Shown here piece by piece: positions 18,306 through 27,490 of a DNA stretch of 64,000 nucleotides. A program made the translations under genes and the position numbers. The DNA comes from Domibacillus iocasae (GTDB lineage Bacteria; Bacillota; Bacilli; Bacillales; Domibacillaceae): positions 62,001-126,000 of the forward strand of contig NZ_MAMP01000022.1 of the NCBI RefSeq assembly GCF_001750285.1, in the 5' to 3' direction. The notes under the pieces are model-generated. The model was not told the DNA's origin. It ran no database searches and was given only the letters and a program-made list of their open reading frames with translations. Positions within the stretch are counted from its first letter, which is position 1, and each line of letters starts with the position of its first letter.

Positions 18306-18755
18306 TTATTCATCAATATCATCAGTACGGACAATTAATACATCACAGTTGGCTGCCCGTGTAATATGCTCGGAAACGCTTCCGATTAAAAAACGTTCCA
18401 TTGCGTTTAATCCAGTGGCGCCACAGATGATCAAATCTGCTTCTACTTGTTTCGCTATATCTTTTGGGATGATTGATTTAGGAGAACCATATTCGACAAA
18501 CGTATTTACATGTGTCACACCAGCTGTTTCCGCTTCTTTTTTATAATCGTTAAGAAGCTCGTTTCCGTATTTTGTTGCGCGTTCAGCGATGGAGCGGTCG
18601 TACGCCTCGATGGCGGCAAATGAACGGGTGTCAATGACATGAACAAGGTTTAGCGAAGCACCATTTCGTTTTGCGATTTGAACAGATTTTTTAAAGGCCC
18701 ATTCCGCTTCTTTTGATCCGTCAACGGCTACTAATACGTGCTTATACTTCAACAT
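18306..18755 (-). CDS. Universal stress protein, UspA family
   Basis: A 149-residue single Usp domain. It starts KHVLVAVDGSKEAEWAFKKSV and ends with the ATP-binding loop GATGLNAMERFLIGSVSEHI, the G-x2-G-x9-G-S pattern of ATP-binding members. Such proteins form cytosolic dimers that help in starvation or stress survival; the target is unknown. It is a single gene, divergent from ytkL, with Shine-Dalgarno AAGGGGGAA. I found no convincing sigma-B promoter. Confidence 0.92.
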   Translation of the reverse strand: MLKYKHVLVAVDGSKEAEWAFKKSVQIAKRNGASLNLVHVIDTRSFAAIEAYDRSIAERATKYGNELLNDYKKEAETAGVTHVNTFVEYGSPKSIIPKDIAKQVEADLIICGATGLNAMERFLIGSVSEHITRAANCDVLIVRTDDIDE

Positions 18756-18967
18756 AAGTCATTCCCCCTTATAGTTACATTTTACAACAAAAATATAAAA
18801 TAAAAAGTGATAAGCTAAACATTCTGAAAATAATCTATTATTTTAAAAGAGAAGTATGACTTCTTCTTCAAGTCAGGTTTTAAGTGTCTTTGAAAAGGGA
18901 AATATGTCATAATGCTTTTAAGAAAGAAATGTGTGAAAATGCTTAACAAAAGGGAAGGGGACTAAAC

Positions 18968-19648
18968 ATGAAAGTATCATTTCACGGACATTCGATTGTG
19001 AAAATTGAATCAAACGGAAAAACGGTGTTGATCGATCCGTTTATTACTGGAAACGACTTGACGGATTTAAAAGCAAACGAACAAAATCCGGATTTTATCG
19101 TGCTGACGCATGGGCATGGCGACCACGTAGGCGATACAGTAGAGATTGCTAAGCGAAGCGGTGCGCTTGTTATTGCTGTGAACGAGCTGGCGCTTTATTT
19201 ACAGCATCAAGGTGTTAATGCGCATCCTATGCATATAGGCGGCAGCCGTGAATTTGAGTTTGGAAAAATTAAATTTACCCAGGCGTTTCATGGCTCTGGT
19301 CTTCAGCAGGAAGATGGAACGTTTTTATACATGGGTATGCCGGCTGGGGTTCTTATTATGAATGAAGGAAAAACCGTCTATCATGCAGGGGATACTGGCT
19401 TATTTTCTGATATGAAATTAATTGCTCAACGTCATCCAATTGATTTGGCTTTCCTGCCAATCGGTGATAATTTTACGATGGGACCTGAAGATGCGGCGAT
19501 CGCGGCGGAATTTTTACAGGCGAAAACAGTCGTGCCGATTCATTACGACACCTTTCCCCCAATTAAGCAAAACCCAGAAGACTTCACGTCGAAAGTGAAA
19601 AACGGGAGCGGGAAAGTAATGAATGCCGGAGATATAATCCAATTATAA
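18968..19648 (+). CDS. ytkL: Metal-dependent hydrolase, UPF0173 metallo-beta-lactamase fold (YtkL type)
   Basis: A 226-residue metallo-beta-lactamase-fold protein. The metal motif [10 protein letters not shown] (about 47-56) is present. Later ligands lie in FHGSG (about 116), HAGDTG (about 138) and IPIHYDT near the C-terminus. Length fits the UPF0173 family. The physiological substrate is unknown. Shine-Dalgarno AAGGGAAGGGG. It ends in a hairpin terminator before the ytoI-like gene. Confidence 0.9.
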   Translation: MKVSFHGHSIVKIESNGKTVLIDPFITGNDLTDLKANEQNPDFIVLTHGHGDHVGDTVEIAKRSGALVIAVNELALYLQHQGVNAHPMHIGGSREFEFGKIKFTQAFHGSGLQQEDGTFLYMGMPAGVLIMNEGKTVYHAGDTGLFSDMKLIAQRHPIDLAFLPIGDNFTMGPEDAAIAAEFLQAKTVVPIHYDTFPPIKQNPEDFTSKVKNGSGKVMNAGDIIQL

Positions 19649-19655
19649 AATCAGA

Positions 19656-19686
19656 GCTGTCTCAGAGGAGGCGGCTTCTTTTTTTT
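19656..19686 (+). terminator. Terminator of the ytkL-like gene
   Basis: 8-bp stem (19656-19663 / 19668-19675, two G-U pairs), 4-nt loop, then a pyrimidine run rich in T. Confidence 0.7.
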
Positions 19687-19737
19687 CGCTTTGTTTTGGT
19701 CTATAATTAAGAAAGGAATGAGAGCGGAAAGGGACTG

Positions 19738-21060
19738 GTGGGGCTATTGATAACGAAACATGAACAAATTCTTCAGTACATTGAGGAATTGCCGATCGGC
19801 GAGAAGATTTCCGTCCGCCAAATTGCCAAGGCACTTTCGCTTAGTGAGGGAACCGCCTACCGGGCGATTAAAGATGCTGAGACAAAAGGAATGGTCAGCG
19901 CGATTGAACGTGTCGGAACAATCCGGATCGAGCAAAAGAAAAAAGAAAACATTGAAAAGCTGACATTTGCAGAAGTCGTCAATATTGTCGATGGGCAAGT
20001 GCTGGGCGGGCGAAACGGACTACATAAAACATTAAATAAATTCGTCATCGGTGCAATGCAGCTGGAAGCGATGATGCGCTACACAGGTCCAGGCAACTTG
20101 TTAATTGTCGGAAACCGGGTGAAAGCCCACGAACTTGCGCTGCAAGCTGGTGCGGCTGTTTTAATTACTGGCGGATTTGAAGCAGGCGATGAATTGAAGA
20201 AGCTGGCGGATGACCTGGAGCTTCCGGTCATTTCGACAAGCTATGACACGTTCACCGTTGCGGCCATGATTAACCGGGCTATTTACGATCAGCTTATCAA
20301 AAAAGAAATTGTGCTTGTCGGTGATATTTTAACACCGGTTGAAAGCAGTGTTTTTTTGGAGCTGGGTGATACGGTCGGTGACTGGCTTGATAAAAACAGA
20401 GAAACATCGCACAGCCGATTTCCAGTAGTCGATGAACATTTAAAGGTATTTGGTATGGTTACAGCGAAAGATATAATGGGAAGCGGCCGGGAAATGCTGA
20501 TTGATAAAGTGATGACGAAACATCCGATTACGGTCACACTTAAAACAAGTGTTGCCTCAGCCGCGCATATGATGATTTGGGAAGGAATTGAATTGCTGCC
20601 GGTCATTGATGAGCAAAACCGCTTGCAGGGGATTGTCAGCCGACAGGACGTCTTAAAAGCGATGCAGATGGCACAGCGTCAGCCTCAAGCGGCCGAAACG
20701 CTCGATGATACGATCGCCAAGCAGCTTATTTTGCCTGAAGATCAAGAAGCGGGTGGAGGCTACCAATTTGATGTAACACCGCAAATGACCAATCAGCTTG
20801 GTACTATTTCATATGGTGTTTTTACAACCATCGTCACAGAAGCGGCGAATCGGGCATTACGTGCTCACAAACGCGGGGATCTCGTTGTTGAAAATATCAC
20901 CATTTACTTTTTAAAGCCGATTCAAATGGAATCAACGCTGACCATTTTTCCAAAAGTGCTGGAGATCGGCCGGAAATTCGGGAAAGTGGATGTGGAAGTA
21001 TACAACACGGGTGTGCTGGCAGGCAAAGTAATGATGATGTGCCAATTAATCGACCGCTAA
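19738..21060 (+). CDS. ytoI: YtoI-type regulator: HTH + DRTGG + CBS pair + hotdog domain
   Basis: A protein of about 440 residues with four parts: an N-terminal winged-helix region (KISVRQIAKALSLSEGTAYRAIKDAE), a DRTGG domain (about 75-180), a CBS pair (about 190-310, with HPITVTLKTS and GIELLPVIDEQNRLQGIVSRQDVL), and a hotdog thioesterase-like domain (about 330-435). The domain order is that of B. subtilis YtoI. The role is unknown; a nucleotide- or acyl-CoA-sensing regulator is plausible. The start may be GTG 19738 (Shine-Dalgarno AAAGGG) or TTG 19747, which would match the shorter family N-terminus. Confidence 0.88.
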   Translation: MGLLITKHEQILQYIEELPIGEKISVRQIAKALSLSEGTAYRAIKDAETKGMVSAIERVGTIRIEQKKKENIEKLTFAEVVNIVDGQVLGGRNGLHKTLNKFVIGAMQLEAMMRYTGPGNLLIVGNRVKAHELALQAGAAVLITGGFEAGDELKKLADDLELPVISTSYDTFTVAAMINRAIYDQLIKKEIVLVGDILTPVESSVFLELGDTVGDWLDKNRETSHSRFPVVDEHLKVFGMVTAKDIMGSGREMLIDKVMTKHPITVTLKTSVASAAHMMIWEGIELLPVIDEQNRLQGIVSRQDVLKAMQMAQRQPQAAETLDDTIAKQLILPEDQEAGGGYQFDVTPQMTNQLGTISYGVFTTIVTEAANRALRAHKRGDLVVENITIYFLKPIQMESTLTIFPKVLEIGRKFGKVDVEVYNTGVLAGKVMMMCQLIDR

Positions 21061-21072
21061 CAACAAATTGAA

Positions 21073-21098
21073 AAAAGCAGGCTGATATGCCTGCTTTT
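21073..21098. terminator. Bidirectional terminator between the ytoI- and ytpI-like genes
   Basis: Perfect stem AAAAGCAGGC/GCCTGCTTTT (21073-21082 / 21089-21098) between convergent genes. Confidence 0.85.
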
Positions 21099-21105
21099 CC
21101 ATCCG

Positions 21106-21414
21106 TTATCGATCCAGTTCTTCCGCTTCCTGCCGGGCAAAGGGTAAATAGTGCTTATACATTTTGAAGCCTGCAATCATACTGGCGAATCCGTATAAGA
21201 TAAAAATAGCCGCGACAATATAAGCGGTCATTGTTTGCTGAATGAGCAGCGTATTGACGCCAAACATACCGACAAACAATCCAAGCACCATGCTGGATTT
21301 CGCAGACAGCCATTTTCGCTCCATTGGCCGTCTGCTGCGGACATACTGAACTTTATAAAACAAATAAAAAATAAACGATAAAACAATAATTACGACTAAA
21401 AAGAAATTGGGCAT
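21106..21414 (-). CDS. ytpI: YtpI family membrane protein
   Basis: A 102-residue protein with three predicted membrane helices (FFLVVIIVLSFIFYLFY; SMVLGLFVGMFGVNTLLI; TAYIVAAIFILYGFASMIA) and a short acidic C-terminal tail. It resembles B. subtilis YtpI, which lies at the same place next to nrnA. Function unknown. It is convergent with the ytoI-like gene and divergent from nrnA. Confidence 0.85.
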   Translation of the reverse strand: MPNFFLVVIIVLSFIFYLFYKVQYVRSRRPMERKWLSAKSSMVLGLFVGMFGVNTLLIQQTMTAYIVAAIFILYGFASMIAGFKMYKHYLPFARQEAEELDR

Positions 21415-21510
21415 CCAACATATTCCTCCGTTTTTTTACTCTCGTTTTATTGTAACGGGAATAGCGGCGGATTTCCACCGGAAACGAGCCTTTAGAGAAG
21501 GGGAAAAGAC

Positions 21511-22446
21511 TTGAAACAACACATTATCGACAAAATTAAACAGTATGACACAATCATTCTGCATCGCCATGTGCGTCCTGATCCAGATGCATACGGATCG
21601 CAGGGAGGTCTTGCCGAAATTATTAAAGCAACGTTTCCGGAAAAAACAGTTTATACTGTGGGCGAAGAAGAGCCGACTCTTTATTTTATGCGCCGTCTTG
21701 ATCAGATTGAAGACAGTGTGTATGAAAATGCGCTTGTGATTGTATGTGATACGGCAAACCAGGCACGGATTTGTGATCAGCGCTACAAGCTTGGTAAAGA
21801 AATCATTAAAATCGACCACCACCCGAATGAAGATCCGTACGGCGATTTGCTTTGGGTTGACGTGGATGCTGCGGCGTGCAGCCAGATGATTTATGAGCTG
21901 TATAAGACGTCTGAAGGCCAGCTGAAAATGAGCGACGCTGCGGCACGCCTTCTATATGCAGGCATTGTCAGCGATACAGGGCGATTTTTATACTCGTCGA
22001 CAACGATTGATACGATGCAATATGCCGGTGAGCTCATGCAATATACGTTTGATCGTCAGGAACTGTTTAACAATATGTATGAGAAAGACGCACACGTGTT
22101 GAAGTTAGAGGGCTACATTTTGCAGCATTTTGACATAGACGATTCTGGTGTTGCTGAAGTGCGCTTAACGAAAGAGCTGCTTCAAAAGTTTCAGGCGACA
22201 CAAGCGGAAACATCGCTCCTAGTCAGTATTTTAGGCAGCGTCAAAGGCATTCGGTCCTGGGTGTTTTTCATTGAAGAAGAAGATCAGATTCGCGTCCGGT
22301 TCCGTTCGAAAGGGCCTGTTATTAATGGTCTCGCCATGAAGTATGGCGGCGGCGGACATCCTCTAGCTGCAGGTGCCAGTATTTACTCATGGAAAGAAGC
22401 AGATCAAGTGCTGGCAGATTTAAAAACACTTGTTGCTGGGCAATAA
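21511..22446 (+). CDS. nrnA: Oligoribonuclease / pAp phosphatase NrnA (DHH family)
   Basis: A 311-residue DHH/DHHA1 phosphoesterase that degrades nanoRNAs and dephosphorylates 3'-phosphoadenosine 5'-phosphate. Visible motifs: HRHVRPDPDAYGS (about 14), VCDTANQARICD (about 80), the DHH motif KIDHHPNEDPYGD (about 99) and the C-terminal GGGHPLAAGAS. The start is TTG with AAGGGGAAAAG before it. In B. subtilis ytrI-ytrH stand between nrnA and dnaE; here dnaE follows directly after a terminator. Confidence 0.96.
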   Translation: MKQHIIDKIKQYDTIILHRHVRPDPDAYGSQGGLAEIIKATFPEKTVYTVGEEEPTLYFMRRLDQIEDSVYENALVIVCDTANQARICDQRYKLGKEIIKIDHHPNEDPYGDLLWVDVDAAACSQMIYELYKTSEGQLKMSDAAARLLYAGIVSDTGRFLYSSTTIDTMQYAGELMQYTFDRQELFNNMYEKDAHVLKLEGYILQHFDIDDSGVAEVRLTKELLQKFQATQAETSLLVSILGSVKGIRSWVFFIEEEDQIRVRFRSKGPVINGLAMKYGGGGHPLAAGASIYSWKEADQVLADLKTLVAGQ

Positions 22447-22473
22447 AAGGAGAATTTTTTCTCCTTTCTTTTA
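22446..22473 (+). terminator. Terminator of nrnA
   Basis: Stem AAAGGAGAA/TTCTCCTTT (22446-22454 / 22459-22467), loop TTTT, then CTTTTAT. It is weak in GC. Confidence 0.6.
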
Positions 22474-22518
22474 TATAAAAAAAAGAACATACATTCACAT
22501 AACCGGAAGGAGTGAAAA

Positions 22519-25500
22519 ATGATGATCCATTTGGAAACGGAAACGGCATACAGCTTTCGGGGAGCGACTCTTACGCCTGAGAAGATCGCCCAAAAAGCGC
22601 AGGAAATGGGCAGCAAGGCAATCGGGCTGACTGACTGGAACAACCTTCATGCGGCCATTCCTTTTTACCTTGCCTGCAAAAAGAGAAATATTAAGCCTAT
22701 TATTGGGTTAAAAGCAGAAGTGGAAGCCCAGCAGGTAAGCGGGCAAGCTTTTCCGCTTCTTTTGTACGCGCAGAATGATATAGGTTTTTCCAACTTGACC
22801 AAAATCGCAAGTGCTCTGCAAACGAAAGCGAAAAGCGGTCTCCCGCTTCGGTGGCTTAATGGATATGCAGAAGGAATCATTGCGGTGCTTCCCGGACTCG
22901 ATGGCGATCCTTCTGAAGAAGCGGCGGCTCATTTTAAGCAGTTGTTCAGCCACTTTTATATTGGTCTTCGGGGGGGCAGCCGTGAGCGTTTTTTAATTGA
23001 AAAAGCAAGAGAAAGCAGCATTCCGGTTGTTGCGATTGGCAATGTGCAATACGCACATACAGAAGGTGCTTTTGCGTCCAAATGCCTGCAGGCGATTCGA
23101 GAAAACCGGCTTATTGACCCCGAAGAAGAAGTAGCGGAAGCGGTATATGCGTTTGCGTCAAGCGCACAATTAAAAGATACATACAAAGAGATGCCAGAAG
23201 CAATCGAAAACACGGAGGCCATTGCCGAACTTTGCCATGTAAACATTGAGTTCGGCAGCCGGCTGATTCCCTCTTTTCCGCTTCCGGATGGTGAAACCGC
23301 TGATGATCGTCTAAAGAGGTTGTGTATGGAGGGGCTTTCGGAAAAAAACAGTCTTTACATGAAGCGGCTTTCCTATGAGTTATCGGTTATCAGCAAAATG
23401 AATTTCAGCGACTATTTTCTAATCGTTCATGATTTTATGCAGTATGCAAAAAAGCAAGGCATGCTGGCAGGTCCCGGCCGGGGGTCGGCTGCAGGGTCTC
23501 TCGTGGCTTTTGCATTAGGAATCACAGCTGTAGATCCCATTCATTACGACCTTTTATTTGAGCGGTTTTTAAACCCGGAGCGGATCACCATGCCGGATAT
23601 TGATATTGACTTTCCAGATCATCGCCGAGATGAAGTCATTCAATATATCGCTGATAAATATGGCGCTGTTCATACGGCGCAAATTGTTACATTCGGTACA
23701 CTGTCAGCAAAAGCGGTTATGCGTGATACGGCGCGTATATTCGGCTTTAACACAGCGGAATTGTCCCGGTTATCAAAGCTCATTCCGTCTGTTCCAGGAA
23801 CGAAGCTTTCACAAATCAACTTAAGCGGCTGGCGCGCTGAATCACAGGTAAACGAACGAATTTATCAAACAGCGCTTCATTTAGAGGGACTGCCGCGCCA
23901 TACGTCTACACATGCAGCCGGCGTGATTATTTCAGAAAAGCCGCTGACGGATTATGTACCGATTATGGATGGGCACGATGGTGTTTACTTAACGCAATAT
24001 CCGATGGAGCCGCTTGAAATGCTTGGATTGTTAAAAATGGATCTGCTCGGTTTACGTAATTTGACGACGATTGAACGAATTTTAGCTTCAATTAAAAGAA
24101 AAACCGGCAAAAAAATAGATTTATTATCGCTTACACTGGATGACCCGCTTGTTTTTCAATTGCTCGGACAAGGAAAAACAGCTGGTGTTTTTCAGTTTGA
24201 ATCGGACGGAATGAGAAACGTGCTCATGAATCTCCAGCCAAACCGGTTTGAAGATATGGTAGCGGTCAACGCATTATATCGTCCCGGTCCGATGGAGCAA
24301 ATCCCCTTATACATTAAACGCCGTCATGAACAAGAGGAGATCAGGTATTCACATCCAATTTTAAAAGACATCCTGGAACCGACATATGGCATTATCGTTT
24401 ATCAGGAACAAATTATTCAAATTGCTGTTAAATTAGCCGGTTTTTCGCCTGGTGAGGCTGACTTGCTTCGCCGTGCTGTGAGCAAAAAGAAAAAGGAAAC
24501 GCTGGAAAAGGAAAGGCGGCATTTTGTCAGTGGCGCCAAACAAAACGGTATTGACGAAAAAACAGCCGTCTACGTGTATGACTTAATTGTCCGGTTTGCC
24601 GATTACGGATTTAATCGCAGCCATGCGGTTGCATACAGTATGATTGCATATTGGCTTGCCTGGCTCAAAGCACACTACCCGGCACATTTTCTTGCAGCAC
24701 TGCTTCAATCACAAACTGGAAATGAAGAGAAACTGCGGCAATATGCAGCAGAAGCAGCTGAATACAACCTGCATTTTCTTGCACCATCCGTCAATTGGAG
24801 CAGTTTTTCGTTTCAAGCGGATTCTGATGGTATCCGATTCGGCCTCGTGCCAGTAAAAGGTGTCGGACAGCAGTCAGCCAAAGCCATTATTGACGAGCGA
24901 AAAAAGGGACACTTTCGCGACTTATTTGATTTTTGCCAGCGAGTGCCGATCGGTGTCGTGAATCGAAAAGTAATTGAATCCTTAATTTATGCCGGCGCTA
25001 TGGACGAATTTGGTCAAGATCGCGCCGTGCTTCTCGCCAGCATCGATGCTGCTTTTGAACATGCCGCGCTCATCCAGCCCGACGAAGGAAGTTTATTTGA
25101 GGGGCTCGGCGTTTCATTTCACCCGAAATACGCAGATGTACCGGATCTGGAAAGTGACACAAAGCTTGAAAAAGAAAAAGAGATGCTCGGTCTGTATATA
25201 TCGGATCATCCGGTAGCGATGTATCGTTCGATGCTGAGCCAGGCAGGAGCCGTTCCACTGGCGGAGCTTCGGAAAAGCCGAAACATCATCGTTGCTGGAA
25301 TGGTTGGGACCGTTCGTGAAATTCGGACGAAGAAAGGAGAGAAGATGGCATTTTCTTCTTTTATCGATGAGACAGGAGAGAAAGAGGTCGTTTTATTCCC
25401 CGACACATACCGGAAATTCGGAGCACTTATTGAAAAAGGACAAGTTGTACTGGCATTTGGATCGACAGAGGAAAGAAATGGAACGCTGCAAATTATTATT

Positions 25501-25785
25501 AAGTCTATAGAATCAATTAAAGATGGCTTGAACAAAATCATGGAAGAAAAACAAACGCTGTATATTCAACTGCAGGAAGGCAAAGGAGAAAGCAGGCTGG
25601 CAGAATGGGTCGTTGACGAATTGCAGCGCTGCCCGGGCCGTGCTTCTGTCGTCATTCATTATGAACGGACAAAAGAGACAGTAAGACTTGGAACGAAATA
25701 TAAAGTGTCGCCAACAGCTGAATTAATAGATGAATTAAAAAAGAAGTGTGGAGCCAAAAATGTCGTTCTTAAATCATTTGTCTAA
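22519..25785 (+). CDS. dnaE: DNA polymerase III alpha subunit DnaE
   Basis: A 1088-residue C-family polymerase. In Bacilli, DnaE extends primers on the lagging strand before handing over to PolC. It has an N-terminal PHP domain (about 1-200), the polymerase palm with GPGRGSAAGSLV (about 318) and the catalytic PDIDIDFPD (about 357), the fingers segment with YGFNRSHAVAYSMIA, a tandem HhH region (about 790-850) and an OB fold (about 915-1010). Length is close to the B. subtilis protein. Shine-Dalgarno GGAAGGAG. The collapsed malic-enzyme gene follows. Confidence 0.97.
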   Translation: MMIHLETETAYSFRGATLTPEKIAQKAQEMGSKAIGLTDWNNLHAAIPFYLACKKRNIKPIIGLKAEVEAQQVSGQAFPLLLYAQNDIGFSNLTKIASALQTKAKSGLPLRWLNGYAEGIIAVLPGLDGDPSEEAAAHFKQLFSHFYIGLRGGSRERFLIEKARESSIPVVAIGNVQYAHTEGAFASKCLQAIRENRLIDPEEEVAEAVYAFASSAQLKDTYKEMPEAIENTEAIAELCHVNIEFGSRLIPSFPLPDGETADDRLKRLCMEGLSEKNSLYMKRLSYELSVISKMNFSDYFLIVHDFMQYAKKQGMLAGPGRGSAAGSLVAFALGITAVDPIHYDLLFERFLNPERITMPDIDIDFPDHRRDEVIQYIADKYGAVHTAQIVTFGTLSAKAVMRDTARIFGFNTAELSRLSKLIPSVPGTKLSQINLSGWRAESQVNERIYQTALHLEGLPRHTSTHAAGVIISEKPLTDYVPIMDGHDGVYLTQYPMEPLEMLGLLKMDLLGLRNLTTIERILASIKRKTGKKIDLLSLTLDDPLVFQLLGQGKTAGVFQFESDGMRNVLMNLQPNRFEDMVAVNALYRPGPMEQIPLYIKRRHEQEEIRYSHPILKDILEPTYGIIVYQEQIIQIAVKLAGFSPGEADLLRRAVSKKKKETLEKERRHFVSGAKQNGIDEKTAVYVYDLIVRFADYGFNRSHAVAYSMIAYWLAWLKAHYPAHFLAALLQSQTGNEEKLRQYAAEAAEYNLHFLAPSVNWSSFSFQADSDGIRFGLVPVKGVGQQSAKAIIDERKKGHFRDLFDFCQRVPIGVVNRKVIESLIYAGAMDEFGQDRAVLLASIDAAFEHAALIQPDEGSLFEGLGVSFHPKYADVPDLESDTKLEKEKEMLGLYISDHPVAMYRSMLSQAGAVPLAELRKSRNIIVAGMVGTVREIRTKKGEKMAFSSFIDETGEKEVVLFPDTYRKFGALIEKGQVVLAFGSTEERNGTLQIIIKSIESIKDGLNKIMEEKQTLYIQLQEGKGESRLAEWVVDELQRCPGRASVVIHYERTKETVRLGTKYKVSPTAELIDELKKKCGAKNVVLKSFV

Positions 25786-25794
25786 CCTTTACAA

Positions 25795-25844
25795 TTGCTT
25801 TTGAATCGTTTAAAGTATTATAGTGAATTATGTGGTCTGACCAC
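25795..25844 (+). promoter_or_regulatory. Promoter with FadR/GntR-type operator before the malS remnant-regulator-accDA operon
   Basis: TTGCTT (25795-25800), 18-bp spacer, TATAGT (25819-25824). Right behind it, at about the transcription start, is the palindrome GTGGTCTGACCAC (25832-25844). Its core TGGTCTGACCA fits the TNGTNNNACNA operator of FadR-subfamily GntR regulators. One such regulator is encoded 225 bp downstream, so autoregulation is likely. Confidence 0.6.
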
Positions 25845-25873
25845 TGGTATGGCAAGATAGGGGAGATGTCAGG

Positions 25874-26068
25874 ATGTCAAATCAGGAAGAAGCACGCCAG
25901 ATGCATAAAGAAAACCAGGGTGAATTGTCTACTGGAATTAAAACGGTTGTCAAGAATGCAAAGGATCTAAGCCTTGCGTACTCGCCTGGTGTGGCACGCC
26001 GTAAAGCAAATCCAGAAGATGTGCATCAAAAAACAATGCAGCTATCATTGATTGGCAAAGGTGAATAA
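25874..26068 (+). pseudogene. Remnant of NAD(P)-dependent malic enzyme (64 aa left of about 400)
   Basis: A 64-codon ORF with good Shine-Dalgarno GGGGAGATG. Its first ~42 residues (HKENQGELS..., VKNAKDLSLAYSPGVA) match the N-terminus of bacterial malic enzymes such as YtsJ. The last ~22 (GVARRKANPEDVHQKTMQLSLIGK) resemble the C-terminus of the same family. The whole catalytic core (Mg and NAD binding) is missing. The join falls on the shared tripeptide GVA, as expected for an in-frame deletion between short repeats. The TAA directly abuts the ATG of the next gene, so the end of the gene appears native. It cannot be an active enzyme; it may survive as a translated leader for the regulator. Confidence 0.7.
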
Positions 26069-26602
26069 ATGAAAGATTCATCACGTCCGCCTTCTAAATT
26101 TTTGGCAGCTATTTCGCAAATTCAGGAAATGATTAAAACAGACCGTCTTCAATGCGGGGATAAAATTCCATCAGAGCGAGAACTGTCAGACCGGCTTTCA
26201 ATCGGGCGTTCATCGGTTCGGGAAGCGCTGAGGGCTTTGGAACTGCTGGGGCTCATTGAAACACGGCGCGGTGAAGGGACTTTTCTGCGCGATTTTACAG
26301 ATCACCAGCTTGTCCCGCTCATTGGCACATTTATTTTTGATGGTGAACAAAACAAAGAAGATGTTCGGGACGTTAAAGCGATATTGGAATTAGGATGTCT
26401 CGCTATCTTATCTAGAAAATCCAGCTTCGATTTTAACGAGTCAGGGAGTTCTTTTCAGCAAAAAATAGAAGCAGCGGATAATCGTTTGCTCCAAAATATA
26501 TGGATGATCATTTCCGATTATGCCGGGAGTGATCCGGACAACGAACGTCTTCAAGAGCTGCTGGCTGCGGCCAAACAAATCCAGTATTCAGAGGGCCAGT
26601 AA
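26069..26602 (+). CDS. FadR/GntR-family transcriptional regulator of the acc operon
   Basis: A 177-residue protein. Residues about 8-75 form a GntR winged helix-turn-helix (KIPSERELSDRLSIGRSSVREALRALELLGLIETRRGEGTFL). The C-terminal part is short and helical (about 90-175), smaller than a usual FCD effector domain of about 130-160 residues, so the ligand pocket may be reduced. The start directly abuts the malic-enzyme remnant's stop (TAAATG), and accD follows by 12 bp. Regulators at this place are known in Geobacillus and related genera. A matching operator lies at 25832. Effector unknown; an acyl-CoA or organic acid is a guess. Confidence 0.82.
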   Translation: MKDSSRPPSKFLAAISQIQEMIKTDRLQCGDKIPSERELSDRLSIGRSSVREALRALELLGLIETRRGEGTFLRDFTDHQLVPLIGTFIFDGEQNKEDVRDVKAILELGCLAILSRKSSFDFNESGSSFQQKIEAADNRLLQNIWMIISDYAGSDPDNERLQELLAAAKQIQYSEGQ

Positions 26603-26614
26603 AGGGGTGGAACA

Positions 26615-27490
26615 GTGGCGATTAAAAATATGTTCACAAAACAAAAACCGAAAAAAATAAAATATGCAACGATTCCGTCGGAGGCAGCAAAACAGGATGT
26701 CCCTGAAGGTATTATGCAAAAATGCCCGAAATGCAAAAAAATTATGTACACAAGAGAATTACAAAAAAACCTCCATGTTTGCTTTGGGTGTGGCTATCAT
26801 TACCCGATGAAAGCGCATGAACGCATTAAAAGTCTTTTAGATGAAGGCTCTTTCCGTGAACTCGATGCCGGCTTGTCAACGGCCAACCCGCTTAAATTTC
26901 CGGATTATGAAGAGAAAATAGCAGCTGATCAAAAGAAAACCGGCTTAACTGAAGCAATTGTAACAGGTGTCGGAACAATTGATGGCTATCCATCGGCTTT
27001 TGCATTTATGGATTCGTCATTTCGAATGGGCAGCATGGGTTCAGTCGTTGGGGAAAAAATCACGCGAGCGGTTGAAGAAGCGATTCGCCTTCGGATTCCA
27101 TTTATTATTTTTACAGCTTCTGGTGGTGCGCGTATGCAGGAGGGGGTTTTGTCCCTCATGCAGATGGCTAAGACTGGTGCTGCATTTAAGCGGCTGAGTG
27201 ATCGCGGCGGATTGATTGTGTCGGTAATGACCCACCCTACAACAGGCGGTGTATCGGCAAGCTTTGCGTCTTTAGGAGACTTTAACTTTGCAGAGCCCGG
27301 TGCGCTCATTGGATTTGCAGGACGGCGGATTATTGAACAGACCATTCGTGAAAAACTGCCTGAGGATTTTCAGACGGCTGAATTTTTACTGAAGTGTGGC
27401 CAGCTTGATGCCGTGTTGCACAGAAGTGAAATGAAAGAAAAGCTTTCATTTTTGCTTGATATTCATCAAACGGGCGGTGGAGAAAGATGA
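26615..27490 (+). CDS. accD: Acetyl-CoA carboxylase carboxyltransferase subunit beta
   Basis: A 291-residue subunit of acetyl-CoA carboxylase that, with AccA, moves the carboxyl group from biotin to acetyl-CoA for fatty acid synthesis. It has an N-terminal four-cysteine zinc ribbon (CPKCKK...CFGCG, about 31-53) and a crotonase-type core with [12 protein letters not shown] (about 164) and [20 protein letters not shown] start with AAGGGGTGG before it. Overlaps accA by 4 bp. Confidence 0.97.
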   Translation: MAIKNMFTKQKPKKIKYATIPSEAAKQDVPEGIMQKCPKCKKIMYTRELQKNLHVCFGCGYHYPMKAHERIKSLLDEGSFRELDAGLSTANPLKFPDYEEKIAADQKKTGLTEAIVTGVGTIDGYPSAFAFMDSSFRMGSMGSVVGEKITRAVEEAIRLRIPFIIFTASGGARMQEGVLSLMQMAKTGAAFKRLSDRGGLIVSVMTHPTTGGVSASFASLGDFNFAEPGALIGFAGRRIIEQTIREKLPEDFQTAEFLLKCGQLDAVLHRSEMKEKLSFLLDIHQTGGGER

